Positions 16,503 to 24,233 of a stretch of 62,049 nucleotides of DNA are shown here, piece by piece. Position 1 is the first letter of the stretch, and each line of letters starts with the position of its first letter. Location: positions 1-62,049 of the forward strand of contig CAYXDO010000058.1 in NCBI GenBank assembly GCA_964463485.1, in the 5' to 3' direction. This DNA is from CAYXDO01 sp964463485 (GTDB taxonomy: Bacteria > Myxococcota > Kuafuiibacteriia > Kuafuiibacteriales > Kuafuiibacteriaceae). The translations under genes were made by a program, and so were the position numbers. Under the pieces are notes generated by a model. The model ran no database searches. It was not told where the DNA came from and saw nothing but the letters and a program-made list of their open reading frames with translations.

Positions 16503-18131
16503 TCACTTGTCGGATGCCCGGGCACGGAGCTTGGCCAAGTTAGCCTCAACGGCGGGATCGTGTTGGATCGAAAGAGCCTTCTCGTAGGCCTCAGCGGCTT
16601 CGGCCTCTCCCCCCACTCGAAAAAAAGCCGCATTACCCAAGTACACCCAAGCACGGAAATTGAGTGGGTCAGTCGAGGTCCTCTGACGCAAATCCTTCAG
16701 CATCTCGTCATACTTCCAAAGGTTCCGGTCGCTGACTCTGGCGAGCTCGAATCCGATTCCGAGCCACTCATCGACGGAGAGGAAGTCGTCCGACATTTGA
16801 TCGAGCTTCGCAAGCTGTGTCGCGACGTAACTCTGTGCCTCGGGCTCGTCGTGCCCGGCGAGGCTCGTCTCGTCGACCTTCGAAAAAATCTCCATACCTG
16901 CGACGACGGCTCCCCTTGGGGTGAAGTGCACGTAGTCGTAGAACATGTCGAAGCCCACGATTCCGTGCTCGCTCGATTGGGACAAGGCTTCGACCAAGTC
17001 GAAAAACTGAACGTGATTTCTGGTGGCCACTCGCTTTACGCGTTCGTTCATGCGGTCCAGCGCGCGGCGAAGATGAGGGTCGGCGTTCATCGCCGCCCGA
17101 AAATCCTCACGTGCGGCGTCGAGCTCCGAAATCGCCTCATGGACGGTGCCGCGTCGAAACAGGATCTCCCAGCGCTCCCGCTCCGAAGCCTCCGCGAGCT
17201 GCCGATCGAGCAGCGTCAAGACGTGGCGGTGGGCCGCCTCCGGGTCCGAAGGCCCGGTCGAGCCGGTGAGCTCCTTTTCCCAACCCGGCGGAAGATCGCT
17301 CCTCCCTCGCCATCGCCAGTTCGATGCGACCGAGACGAGCAGGACTGGCGTGGATTGCGCGGCGGACGACCGCGTCAGGGCGTCGATGTTTGCCTCGTAC
17401 TCATCGATGACGCGGTCCACTTCCCTTGGGTCCAGGTTGATCGCCTCGATGATCCTGTCTTGAGTGAGCCGAAGGTCTTCATGAGAGAGGTTCATGCTGC
17501 TGAGGGACGGTTCTTTCGGTTTGCCGAGAATCAAGTCGCTCAAAAGGCGCCCAAGCCGAGTGGAGCCGATCCAGTCCGAGGCCCGCAGGAGCCACGAAGC
17601 CGTCGCCTGTGCGTACTTCTCGGCGTGGATCTCCAGGAACTCATTGTTCCCGCAGTAGATGATATCGAGGTCGGGAGCGTATCGGCGGTTCACGTCCTCC
17701 ACGAGCTGTTTGATCTGCCACGACGACAAAGCGACGATGCCGACGTTCACGACTTCTATGGTTCGCTCGGGGTGGGTGCGGACCAGGAGTTGCTGGAGGT
17801 GTCTGACGAAGGTCACGTTCGGGCTGAATCCCAGTCCAGCAACAGCGGACTCGCCAAAGACGAAGACTCGAAACCCATTCTGAGGCTTGGACGCCAGGAA
17901 CGACTGATGAGACAGCCTTGGATCGGCCGAGACGTACACGAGCGACCCATCTGCTTGCTTCCGTTGCTCGAAGATGGGTAAAGCAACCTGTTGGTACCCC
18001 AGCCGCGAGCGATGCCCTGGATCTGGCCCAAGAACCCGCAGGAGGGTCTCGGCGGCGGCGAGGAGGAGCAACACGAAGAGGACTGAGCCGAGGATCAGGA
18101 AGGCGTTGGCGAGTCTACTCGAAGCCGTCAT
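16503..18131 (-). CDS. Membrane-anchored SGNH/GDSL-like hydrolase with C-terminal TPR-like helices
   Basis: A 542-residue protein with one N-terminal membrane helix (ANAFLILGSVLFVLLLLAAA). The SGNH-like blocks are FVFGESAVAGLGF (Ser nucleophile; GES instead of GDS), IIYCGNNEFLE (Asn block) and YDYVHFTPRG (Asp-x-x-His). A helical insertion and C-terminal TPR-like repeats (FRAWVYLGNAAFFRVGG, AAEAYEKAL) complete it. The ATG at 18131 lies inside the end of the 52-residue membrane protein gene (17-nt overlap), so the two are coupled. Related proteins remodel or attach groups to surface glycans. It converges on the carbamoyltransferase gene with an 80-bp gap. Confidence 0.8.
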   Translation of the reverse strand: MTASSRLANAFLILGSVLFVLLLLAAAETLLRVLGPDPGHRSRLGYQQVALPIFEQRKQADGSLVYVSADPRLSHQSFLASKPQNGFRVFVFGESAVAGLGFSPNVTFVRHLQQLLVRTHPERTIEVVNVGIVALSSWQIKQLVEDVNRRYAPDLDIIYCGNNEFLEIHAEKYAQATASWLLRASDWIGSTRLGRLLSDLILGKPKEPSLSSMNLSHEDLRLTQDRIIEAINLDPREVDRVIDEYEANIDALTRSSAAQSTPVLLVSVASNWRWRGRSDLPPGWEKELTGSTGPSDPEAAHRHVLTLLDRQLAEASERERWEILFRRGTVHEAISELDAAREDFRAAMNADPHLRRALDRMNERVKRVATRNHVQFFDLVEALSQSSEHGIVGFDMFYDYVHFTPRGAVVAGMEIFSKVDETSLAGHDEPEAQSYVATQLAKLDQMSDDFLSVDEWLGIGFELARVSDRNLWKYDEMLKDLRQRTSTDPLNFRAWVYLGNAAFFRVGGEAEAAEAYEKALSIQHDPAVEANLAKLRARASDK

Positions 18132-18273
18132 AGGCGAATGGCAATTTCTCCCGCCTTCCACTCGCGTACAGAACGACGGCGATTGCGGCGAGAATCGTGA
18201 GAAAGACGATGGCAACGATAACCACGAGCTTCGAGACAGGAAGTTTCCCTGCGGGCGCTGGTTGGTCGGGCAC
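18115..18273 (-). CDS. 52-residue single-pass membrane protein between the two SGNH genes
   Basis: A small gene found by hand translation. It starts at GTG 18273, 32 bp after the upstream SGNH stop, with a purine-rich GAGAG before it, and its TAG lies 17 nt inside the next SGNH gene. The product reads MPDQPAPAGKLPVSKLVV, then a strongly hydrophobic helix (IVAIVFLTILAAIAVVLYA) and a basic tail SGRREKLPFAYDGFE. The positive-inside rule is ambiguous because both ends carry charge. No family was recognised. The tight packing suggests a subunit or chaperone for the flanking membrane-anchored hydrolases. Confidence 0.65.
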   Translation of the reverse strand: MPDQPAPAGKLPVSKLVVIVAIVFLTILAAIAVVLYASGRREKLPFAYDGFE

Positions 18274-18305
18274 CTCGAGCTCTCAATCTCACCTCCCGTG
18301 CCAAG

Positions 18306-19469
18306 TCAAGGCCGATGTGCGGCCGAAGAGTTCCGGGTGGAGACGATGGGCTGGGCGGCGAAGACTTTCTGCTCGAGCAAGGTGCTCACGACCGCGGCCG
18401 CGATGGCGGCATGCCCTTCCTTGGTCGGGTGCACGTCGTCGGCGAGATGTACGAGGTCCTTGGGAATCAAGCGGTCCAAGTCGATGAGTATGAGGCGATC
18501 GTTTTCGGCCACGCGCCTTATGCCTTCGTTGTAGGCGTCGACCATGCGCCGGGCAACGCTTGGGGTAAGATTCCACCTCACGAGGTTTCGGAGCTTGTAA
18601 AGAAGCCAAATCGAATCGAGCTCCGGTGCTGACATGTGCTCCTTGTAGATCCAATTCTGCGTCAAGACCCCGAACTGGACTCCAGCATCTCGACACAATA
18701 GGGCCGAGCGATGAAGGTTGAGCATCCACCGATCCAATCCCCTGGAGAGCAGGGACTCAGGAAGATCGTCGTAGGTTGGCAAGTCACGATGGGCTTGGCT
18801 GCTCTCGAGGAGATCCTTCCCGTTTCCGGTCGTTCCCAGCGCTGACGCCCATTCCATGAAGCGGCTCGAGCGCATGAGTGCATGACCGAGCTTCTCATCA
18901 TCGGGCTTGGCCAGGAAGAGCATCGTGGGTTCGTAGTTTCGTTGCAGGCCCCAGAAGAACTCCGCCGCATCCAATTCCAGGACGAGGTCGGGTTCTAGGG
19001 GGAGGATTCGATTTGCTATCATCGCGAGCGAGTGAACCGACCCATTGCCTGGGTAGGAAACGGCCCCGACCTCGACGCGCAATCCAGAGCCGAGCTTCTC
19101 GTTCAATAGCTGCTCGACCAGGCCGGGGAAGGTCCGTTCGAACGGGAAGCCATAGCCCTCGACGACCGAGGATCCCACGAAGACGATTCTAAAGGTCCCG
19201 GGCGGTTTCGCGACACCCATCTCACTCCCACGAAAGCCAAGACTGTTCGTCTGAAAGGCATACTTCTGGTCGCCCCAAGTCGATGGCACTCGAAGGTTCG
19301 GCGGGCGAATCGTTCCGTAGAGGGGATGCTCAATGTACATTCGTGGATTCTGGGGCAGGTCGAGGAATCGCGCGCACAACTCCAGCCCGAGGATGCCCAG
19401 GCAGAAGAGCGACCACGCGACCGCGAGGCCTACGACGATCTGCTTCATGATGGATCGGGCAGAGGTCAC
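18306..19469 (-). CDS. Membrane-anchored SGNH/GDSL-like hydrolase
   Basis: A 387-residue protein with an N-terminal helix (IVVGLAVAWSLFCLGILGLE). SGNH-type blocks are FVGSSVVEGYGFPF (Ser nucleophile, GSS in place of GDS), GAVSYPGNGSVHS (Gly block) and DDVHPTKEGH (Asp-x-x-His). The expected Gly-x-Asn block is replaced by LELDAAEFFWG, so catalysis may differ. NSLGFRGSE before the nucleophile is common in exported SGNH proteins of polysaccharide loci. Start is uncertain between 19469 and the Met eight codons later. It heads a three-gene run with the 52-residue membrane protein and the TPR-bearing SGNH protein. Confidence 0.78.
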   Translation of the reverse strand: MTSARSIMKQIVVGLAVAWSLFCLGILGLELCARFLDLPQNPRMYIEHPLYGTIRPPNLRVPSTWGDQKYAFQTNSLGFRGSEMGVAKPPGTFRIVFVGSSVVEGYGFPFERTFPGLVEQLLNEKLGSGLRVEVGAVSYPGNGSVHSLAMIANRILPLEPDLVLELDAAEFFWGLQRNYEPTMLFLAKPDDEKLGHALMRSSRFMEWASALGTTGNGKDLLESSQAHRDLPTYDDLPESLLSRGLDRWMLNLHRSALLCRDAGVQFGVLTQNWIYKEHMSAPELDSIWLLYKLRNLVRWNLTPSVARRMVDAYNEGIRRVAENDRLILIDLDRLIPKDLVHLADDVHPTKEGHAAIAAAVVSTLLEQKVFAAQPIVSTRNSSAAHRP

Positions 19470-19480
19470 TTGTTAGCGCC

Positions 19481-20596
19481 TCACGAGGCTCGGGATTCGG
19501 CGGGGCGAGCGAGAAGGTCGATTGAGCACTCGATCTCGCGGTGGAGGAGCAAGCTCAGTCGTTGGGGCCGCCTTTCCTTCGCAAACAAGGCCGCGCGCTG
19601 CCGCCACCGGGCCACACGACGCAACGCTGCGATGAGGAGCTGGTCTCGCGGACGGTAGGCGTCTTTCGAGCTCACAGAGCTCAAGCGCCGTAGCGCGCCA
19701 TCGTAAATGAAGTCCATAGCGCTCGAACGCCTAGGGATCAGATCGACGAAGTCTGTCGCGATCGGCTTCTCGGCGGCAGCACCCCAATCCAGAAGGAAGA
19801 CCCGGTTTCGGCAGAGGGCGATGTGGCCCAAATTGAGGTCCGCATGACAGAAACTCGTGGGCAAGCTGCGACCCGCTCCGCAAAGCTCTCTGATTCGGGC
19901 GACCCACTCTTTCCTCGGTATCCAATTCGGCGACCACCGAATCTGGTCCGTGGCCAGCTCGACCTCGGAGGCGAAATCGGCACCCATCGCATCCTCCAAA
20001 CTTCGTTCCTTGATCCCGTACGCTTGGAAATGCCGAATCAGGGCCGGGAAGACGTGGCTTTCGACCAGGCGTCCATCGCGCGGCAGGACGGCGCTTCGAC
20101 CATTGATCCAGTCTTCGACGAGGTAGGTCGTGTTGTCGATGGAGCCTGAAGTATGGAGACGAGGGAGCTGCAGCTCGCCTACCTGTTCGACCAGGCGTCG
20201 GTTCTTGACCTCCCGTTGAACGGAGTCGAAACCAGCCGCCATCTTCACCGAAACTTTTTCGAGCTCGTGAAACCGATCGTAAAACGCCCGCAAGCGGCCC
20301 GTGCGGTGCCAATGACCGCGAACGTTGACGATTTGTGCCTGGGTGTCGAGCTCACAGAGGTCGAATCGAACGAGCCTTGACCAGGCTCTCACGAGTCGTC
20401 GGCCCGCCAGCACCTCCATGAGATCCGGACGGAATAGGCCGAGGGGCATTGGTCGAATGAGGACGGCGGGCCGTACGAGCCATTCGCCGACATTTACGAA
20501 GGTCCGCACCGCGCCTTCGAAGGTTCTAGGCTCGACGGTCCGCAATGCTTCGGAAATCGCCGTCGGAGATGCGACCATATGCCTGACGGCGCGCAT
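19481..20596 (-). CDS. APH-like phosphotransferase
   Basis: A 371-residue protein with a kinase-like C-terminal half. The catalytic loop is SFCHADLNLGHIALC (Asp present; the usual Asn six residues on is His), followed by the metal site FLLDWGAA. EKVSVKMAAG gives the N-lobe Lys. These are the landmarks of the aminoglycoside/choline kinase-like (APH) fold. The frame continues upstream through hldD as a shadow; the ATG at 20596 is chosen because it overlaps the stop of a micro-ORF (TGATG) and begins native-looking sequence. Beside hldD and a glycan region it could phosphorylate an LPS core sugar or a lipid head group; the substrate is unknown. Confidence 0.7.
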   Translation of the reverse strand: MRAVRHMVASPTAISEALRTVEPRTFEGAVRTFVNVGEWLVRPAVLIRPMPLGLFRPDLMEVLAGRRLVRAWSRLVRFDLCELDTQAQIVNVRGHWHRTGRLRAFYDRFHELEKVSVKMAAGFDSVQREVKNRRLVEQVGELQLPRLHTSGSIDNTTYLVEDWINGRSAVLPRDGRLVESHVFPALIRHFQAYGIKERSLEDAMGADFASEVELATDQIRWSPNWIPRKEWVARIRELCGAGRSLPTSFCHADLNLGHIALCRNRVFLLDWGAAAEKPIATDFVDLIPRRSSAMDFIYDGALRRLSSVSSKDAYRPRDQLLIAALRRVARWRQRAALFAKERRPQRLSLLLHREIECSIDLLARPAESRAS

Positions 20597-20688
20597 CAGA
20601 TGGGTAGCGCCCTGCAAGCGGCCTTGCGGGCCTCGAGCTCGGCCTGGACGGCGCCCGCGGGCCCCTTCATGATAATCGAGAGATCCAT
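20596..20688 (-). CDS. 30-codon micro-ORF coupled to the APH-like gene (tentative)
   Basis: Between hldD (stop 20722) and the APH-like gene, an ATG at 20688 opens a 30-codon frame (MDLSIIMKGPAGAVQ, ending ACRALPI). Its TGA overlaps the next ATG as TGATG. It resembles the first residues of a glycosyltransferase cut short, or a translational coupler. Nothing else supports it. Confidence 0.3.
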   Translation of the reverse strand: MDLSIIMKGPAGAVQAELEARKAACRALPI

Positions 20689-20721
20689 GGCGCTCCTGGA
20701 AGCTGACACACGTTGCGGGAC

Positions 20722-21696
20722 TCAGCGGTACTTGTCCGAGGTGTTCAAGAACCGAGTCACGTAGTCCGCCACGGCGCGCTCGAGACTGGTGAACTCGTGT
20801 TGATAGCCGGCCTCGCGCAGGTTTCTCAGATCGGCCTGCGTGAAGTATTGATAACTGTCCCGGAGGCCTTCGGGCATGTCGACGTACTCGATGTTCGGGC
20901 TGGAACCCAAGGCGGAGTAAGCTGCGCCGATGAGGTCGCGGAAGCTGCGCGCTCGACCCGTACCCACGTTGTAGATTCCGGAGGCGGGAGTTGCGTCGAG
21001 GAACCACCGCACCACGCGTACCGCGTCCTCGACATAGACGAAGTCCCGTCGCTGGTCTCCGTGTTCGATCCCAGGGCGGTGCGACTTGAAGAGCCGCACA
21101 CGTTTGCCGGACGCGAGGTCGTCGAAGAAACGGGCGAGCACGCTCCTCATGGAGCCCTTGTGGTACTCGTTGGCGCCGAAGACGTTGAAGAACTTCAGCC
21201 CGGCCCAAAGCGGCGGAAGCTCCTCGCGCCTTTCCGCGCGTTGGGCGACCACGAGGTCGAAGAGATTCTTGCTCCAGCCGTAGAGGTTCATCGGGCGCAG
21301 CGCTCGGAGGGCGCTAACGGTCCAGTCGTCCTTGAACCCGAGTGAACCGTCTCCGTAGGTCGCGGCGGACGATGCGTAAACGAACGGCGTTCTGGTCTTG
21401 GTGCACCAATCCAGGAGCTCGAGCGACAGGCGGAAGTTCGTGTCGAGCACCAGGTCGCCGTCCGTCGCCGTCGTCGCGGAGATCGCTCCCATGTGAACGA
21501 CGCCCTCGAGCTTGCGTCCCGAGAGCCAGCGCGAGAGCTCCCTGGGCGGCACGAAATCCGCGATTCGGCGCTTGGCGAGGTTCCTCCACTTGTCGTCCGA
21601 GCCCAGCACGTCGCAGACGGCGAGGTCGACGCGAGTGTCGAGATCCGCAACGACGTTGGAGCCAATGAAGCCGGCGCCTCCGGTGACGAGCAGCAT
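20722..21696 (-). CDS. hldD: ADP-L-glycero-D-manno-heptose 6-epimerase
   Basis: A 324-residue extended SDR that makes the L,D-heptose donor, the last step after HldE. It starts MLLVTGGAGFIGSN, the NADP-binding glycine motif. YGWSK supplies the catalytic Tyr and Lys, and NEYHKGSMRSV and RDFVYVEDA are typical HldD stretches. The ATG at 21696 is right for the family; the frame upstream is only a Leu/Val repeat translated from a hexanucleotide array. It is separated from hldE by the glycan island, and an hldD-like tail persists next to hldE at 7821. Confidence 0.93.
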   Translation of the reverse strand: MLLVTGGAGFIGSNVVADLDTRVDLAVCDVLGSDDKWRNLAKRRIADFVPPRELSRWLSGRKLEGVVHMGAISATTATDGDLVLDTNFRLSLELLDWCTKTRTPFVYASSAATYGDGSLGFKDDWTVSALRALRPMNLYGWSKNLFDLVVAQRAERREELPPLWAGLKFFNVFGANEYHKGSMRSVLARFFDDLASGKRVRLFKSHRPGIEHGDQRRDFVYVEDAVRVVRWFLDATPASGIYNVGTGRARSFRDLIGAAYSALGSSPNIEYVDMPEGLRDSYQYFTQADLRNLREAGYQHEFTSLERAVADYVTRFLNTSDKYR

Positions 21697-21790
21697 CGAT
21701 GCCTCAGCGCCCGGTGGGCGCGGCAGCCTTCTCCAACACTTTGGCCGCTGTGGCAACCGCGCGAGACGCTCTCCAGCTACCGCATATTTT

Positions 21791-21994
<204 letters not shown>

Positions 21995-22119
21995 AAAGAT
22001 TTCGAGGACTTACGACTACCAAAGCGCCGCTCCGGCTACGCCAATCGTTGCGCGAGGCGAACCCGAAGATTGACTGAACCGCGCTCGGCGGCTAAGTGAG
22101 CCCCTTCTGAGGACCTACC

Positions 22120-22287
22120 ATGGCGAAATCGCAGCGTGAGCTCATCAAGCTCGAATCCAGCGCCGGCACCGGCTTTTTCTACGTCACGACGAAGAATCGT
22201 CGCACGCAGACGAACAAGTTGGAGCTGAACAAATACGATCCGAAGGTGCGCAAGCACGTGAAGTTCGTCGAGAAGAAGCTCAAATAA
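22120..22287 (+). CDS. rpmG: Large ribosomal subunit protein bL33
   Basis: A 55-residue ribosomal protein, read by hand. It begins MAKSQRELIKLESSAGTGFF and continues with YVTTKNRRTQTNKLELNKYD and a basic end KFVEKKLK. The conserved TTKNRR and KYDPKVRKHV segments are diagnostic. It lacks the four zinc-binding cysteines, so it is the Cys-free form. The ATG at 22120 follows a weak purine-rich site (GAGGACC). An 11-bp gap separates it from the next gene, so the two may be co-transcribed. Confidence 0.95.
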   Translation: MAKSQRELIKLESSAGTGFFYVTTKNRRTQTNKLELNKYDPKVRKHVKFVEKKLK

Positions 22288-22298
22288 CGGGGGGTCGA

Positions 22299-22595
22299 GT
22301 GAGCACCGTCGAAGTCGTCGAGCCCCATGCGCTCCCGGTCGATCAAGCCAAGGCCGCCCTCGGGGGCTTTGCGGACGACATCAAGAAGTACGGTATGAAG
22401 CTCGAGTGGCACGGCGCCAAGGCCGATCTCAAGGGCGTGGGCGCTTCCGGCAGCGTCGACGTCACGAGCTCCGCCGTGAAAGTCGTCATCAAGCTCGGGC
22501 TGGTGGCGAAGGCCGCCGGAGTCGATGCCGGCAAACTCGAAGCTTCGATCCGCAAGCGGCTCAAGGCCGCCCTCACGCCAACCCCGCCCGCCTGA
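22299..22595 (+). CDS. PHA-granule-region (polyhydroxyalkanoic acid system) family protein
   Basis: A 98-residue protein matching the small family found near PHA genes. Recognisable parts are HALPVDQAKAALGGFADDIK, then KYGMKLEWHGAKADLKGVG and SGSVDVTSSAVKVVIKLGLV, the beta-rich core, ending in a helix with basic residues. Translation starts at GTG 22299, 11 bp after rpmG. The biochemical role is not established, and no PHA synthase is visible in the window. Confidence 0.75.
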   Translation: MSTVEVVEPHALPVDQAKAALGGFADDIKKYGMKLEWHGAKADLKGVGASGSVDVTSSAVKVVIKLGLVAKAAGVDAGKLEASIRKRLKAALTPTPPA

Positions 22596-22673
22596 TCCCG
22601 CCTGATCCGCTTCTCTCGAACGCCCTGATTCGTTTGACCCTGCCGCTCCGCGGCTTCTAGCGTCATTCAGCTC

Positions 22674-24230
22674 GTGGATTTTTCGCTCATCCGATCGCTC
22701 CGCGAGAAGGTCGATTCAGAGCGAGGTATTCGACCGGCCACGCGCCACGCGCCCGTGCGCGCCGTGCTCGCCTACCCGAGCCCCTATTCGGTGGCGATGT
22801 CGAGCCTCGGATATTTGCAGGTCCAACGACTTTTCGATCTCCGGCCGGGAAGCTGCGTCGAGCGCGCTGTCTTGCCCACGCCCGAGGAGCGGGAGGTTCA
22901 CCGCCGGACCCGAACACCTCTCTTGACCTTGGAGTCCCAGCGTCCTGTTTCCGATTTCGATCTCTTCGCCATCTCCCACGCGTATGAGCTCGAAGCAGCG
23001 GGGATCGCAGAGCTCTTCGAGCTCGCTGGCGTTGCCCCTCGACCGAAAGACCGCACTGCCAATGATCCGCTGGTCGTGCTCGGCGGCCCGATCACGTTTT
23101 CGAACCCGCTTCCGTCCGCCGGGTTCGCGGACATAGTGATTTTGGGCGAGGCCGAACAGGCGCTCGGAGAGCTCCTGGACCGGCTCGAGGCCGATCCGTC
23201 CGCGGCGCGAGGAAGCGAGAGCTCGCGGGCTCGGTTGCTCGAGGAGCTCGCGGGCCTCGACGGGTTCTACGTTCCGCGGCTTCACGGCGAAGCGCTGCGG
23301 CCGATCGCGCGGGCCGACGACGAGCACCTCCCTGCGCGGTCGTCGATTTGGACGCCGCACGCCGAGCTCTCGAACATGTTCTTGATCGAGCCGGAGCGTG
23401 GTTGTCATCGCGGCTGCACGTTCTGCGTCATGCGTCGCACGACCAACGGTGGCATGCGCACGGTGACCCCCGAGCTCCTGTGCTCGCTCGTGCCGGCTGA
23501 CGCGGAGAAGGTTGGGCTCGTAGGCGCCGCGGTCACCGATCATCCTCACATTCGGGACATTTTGCGCGAGCTCGTCGAGGCACGGGGCAAGCGGATCGGA
23601 ATTTCGAGCCTTCGCGCGGATCGCCTCGACGACGAGCTGGTGAGGCTGCTCGCGCTCGGTGGATACCGCGCCATGACGGTCGCGCTTGACGCGCCGAGTG
23701 AGCGCTTGCGTCGCGACATCGAGAAGATCCTCAAGGAGCGACACATCGAGGCCGCGGCCACGCTCGCGAAGCGGCACGGGATGAAGCACCTGAAAATCTA
23801 CGTCGTGGTGTGCCTGCCGACCGAATCGGAGGCCGACCTCGACGAGCTGATCGCCTTCGTACGCAGGCTCTCGAAGACGATCCCGATCGTGTTGGGCGTG
23901 TCGCCGCTCGTTCCGAAGCTCAACACGCCGTTGGCGAGAGAGTCGTTTGCGGGAGAGGCGAGCGCGGCGCAGACACTTCGGCACTTGTCGCGAGGGCTAA
24001 AGGGACGCGCGGAGGTTAGAGCGCCAAGCCCTCGCGAGGCGTACGTCGAGTACCGGCTGGCCCAGGGTGGGCTCGGCCACGTGGAGGCCGCGATCGCCGC
24101 GGCTCGCGGTGGGGGCACGTTGGCCGCTTGGAAACGTGCGCTCGAGTCGCTTCCCGAGCGCATCGACCTCGAGCGCTTTGCTCACGCGATTCCGGTGTCG
24201 GCGCGCCGAGCTCTACCGCTCGCGGGATAG
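22674..24230 (+). CDS. B12-binding-domain-like radical SAM protein
   Basis: A 518-residue radical SAM enzyme. The iron-sulfur site is PERGCHRGCTFCVMR, a C-x3-C-x2-C motif near residue 244. Ahead of it, PLVVLGGPITFSNPLP and DIVILGEAEQALGELL resemble the cobalamin-binding Rossmann-like domain of B12-dependent radical SAM proteins. Behind it, GISSLRADRLDDELVRLLAL and LKIYVVVCLPTESEADLDEL match the TIM-barrel strands of this group. Start is GTG 22674. It ends 3 bp before the HEAT transporter gene, suggesting co-expression. The substrate is unknown. Confidence 0.85.
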   Translation: MDFSLIRSLREKVDSERGIRPATRHAPVRAVLAYPSPYSVAMSSLGYLQVQRLFDLRPGSCVERAVLPTPEEREVHRRTRTPLLTLESQRPVSDFDLFAISHAYELEAAGIAELFELAGVAPRPKDRTANDPLVVLGGPITFSNPLPSAGFADIVILGEAEQALGELLDRLEADPSAARGSESSRARLLEELAGLDGFYVPRLHGEALRPIARADDEHLPARSSIWTPHAELSNMFLIEPERGCHRGCTFCVMRRTTNGGMRTVTPELLCSLVPADAEKVGLVGAAVTDHPHIRDILRELVEARGKRIGISSLRADRLDDELVRLLALGGYRAMTVALDAPSERLRRDIEKILKERHIEAAATLAKRHGMKHLKIYVVVCLPTESEADLDELIAFVRRLSKTIPIVLGVSPLVPKLNTPLARESFAGEASAAQTLRHLSRGLKGRAEVRAPSPREAYVEYRLAQGGLGHVEAAIAAARGGGTLAAWKRALESLPERIDLERFAHAIPVSARRALPLAG

Positions 24231-24233
24231 CTC

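Noticed and set aside
15828..17981. 717-codon plus-strand frame spanning the carbamoyltransferase end and the SGNH gene
   Set aside because: It has no recognisable domain and runs antisense to the SGNH motifs.
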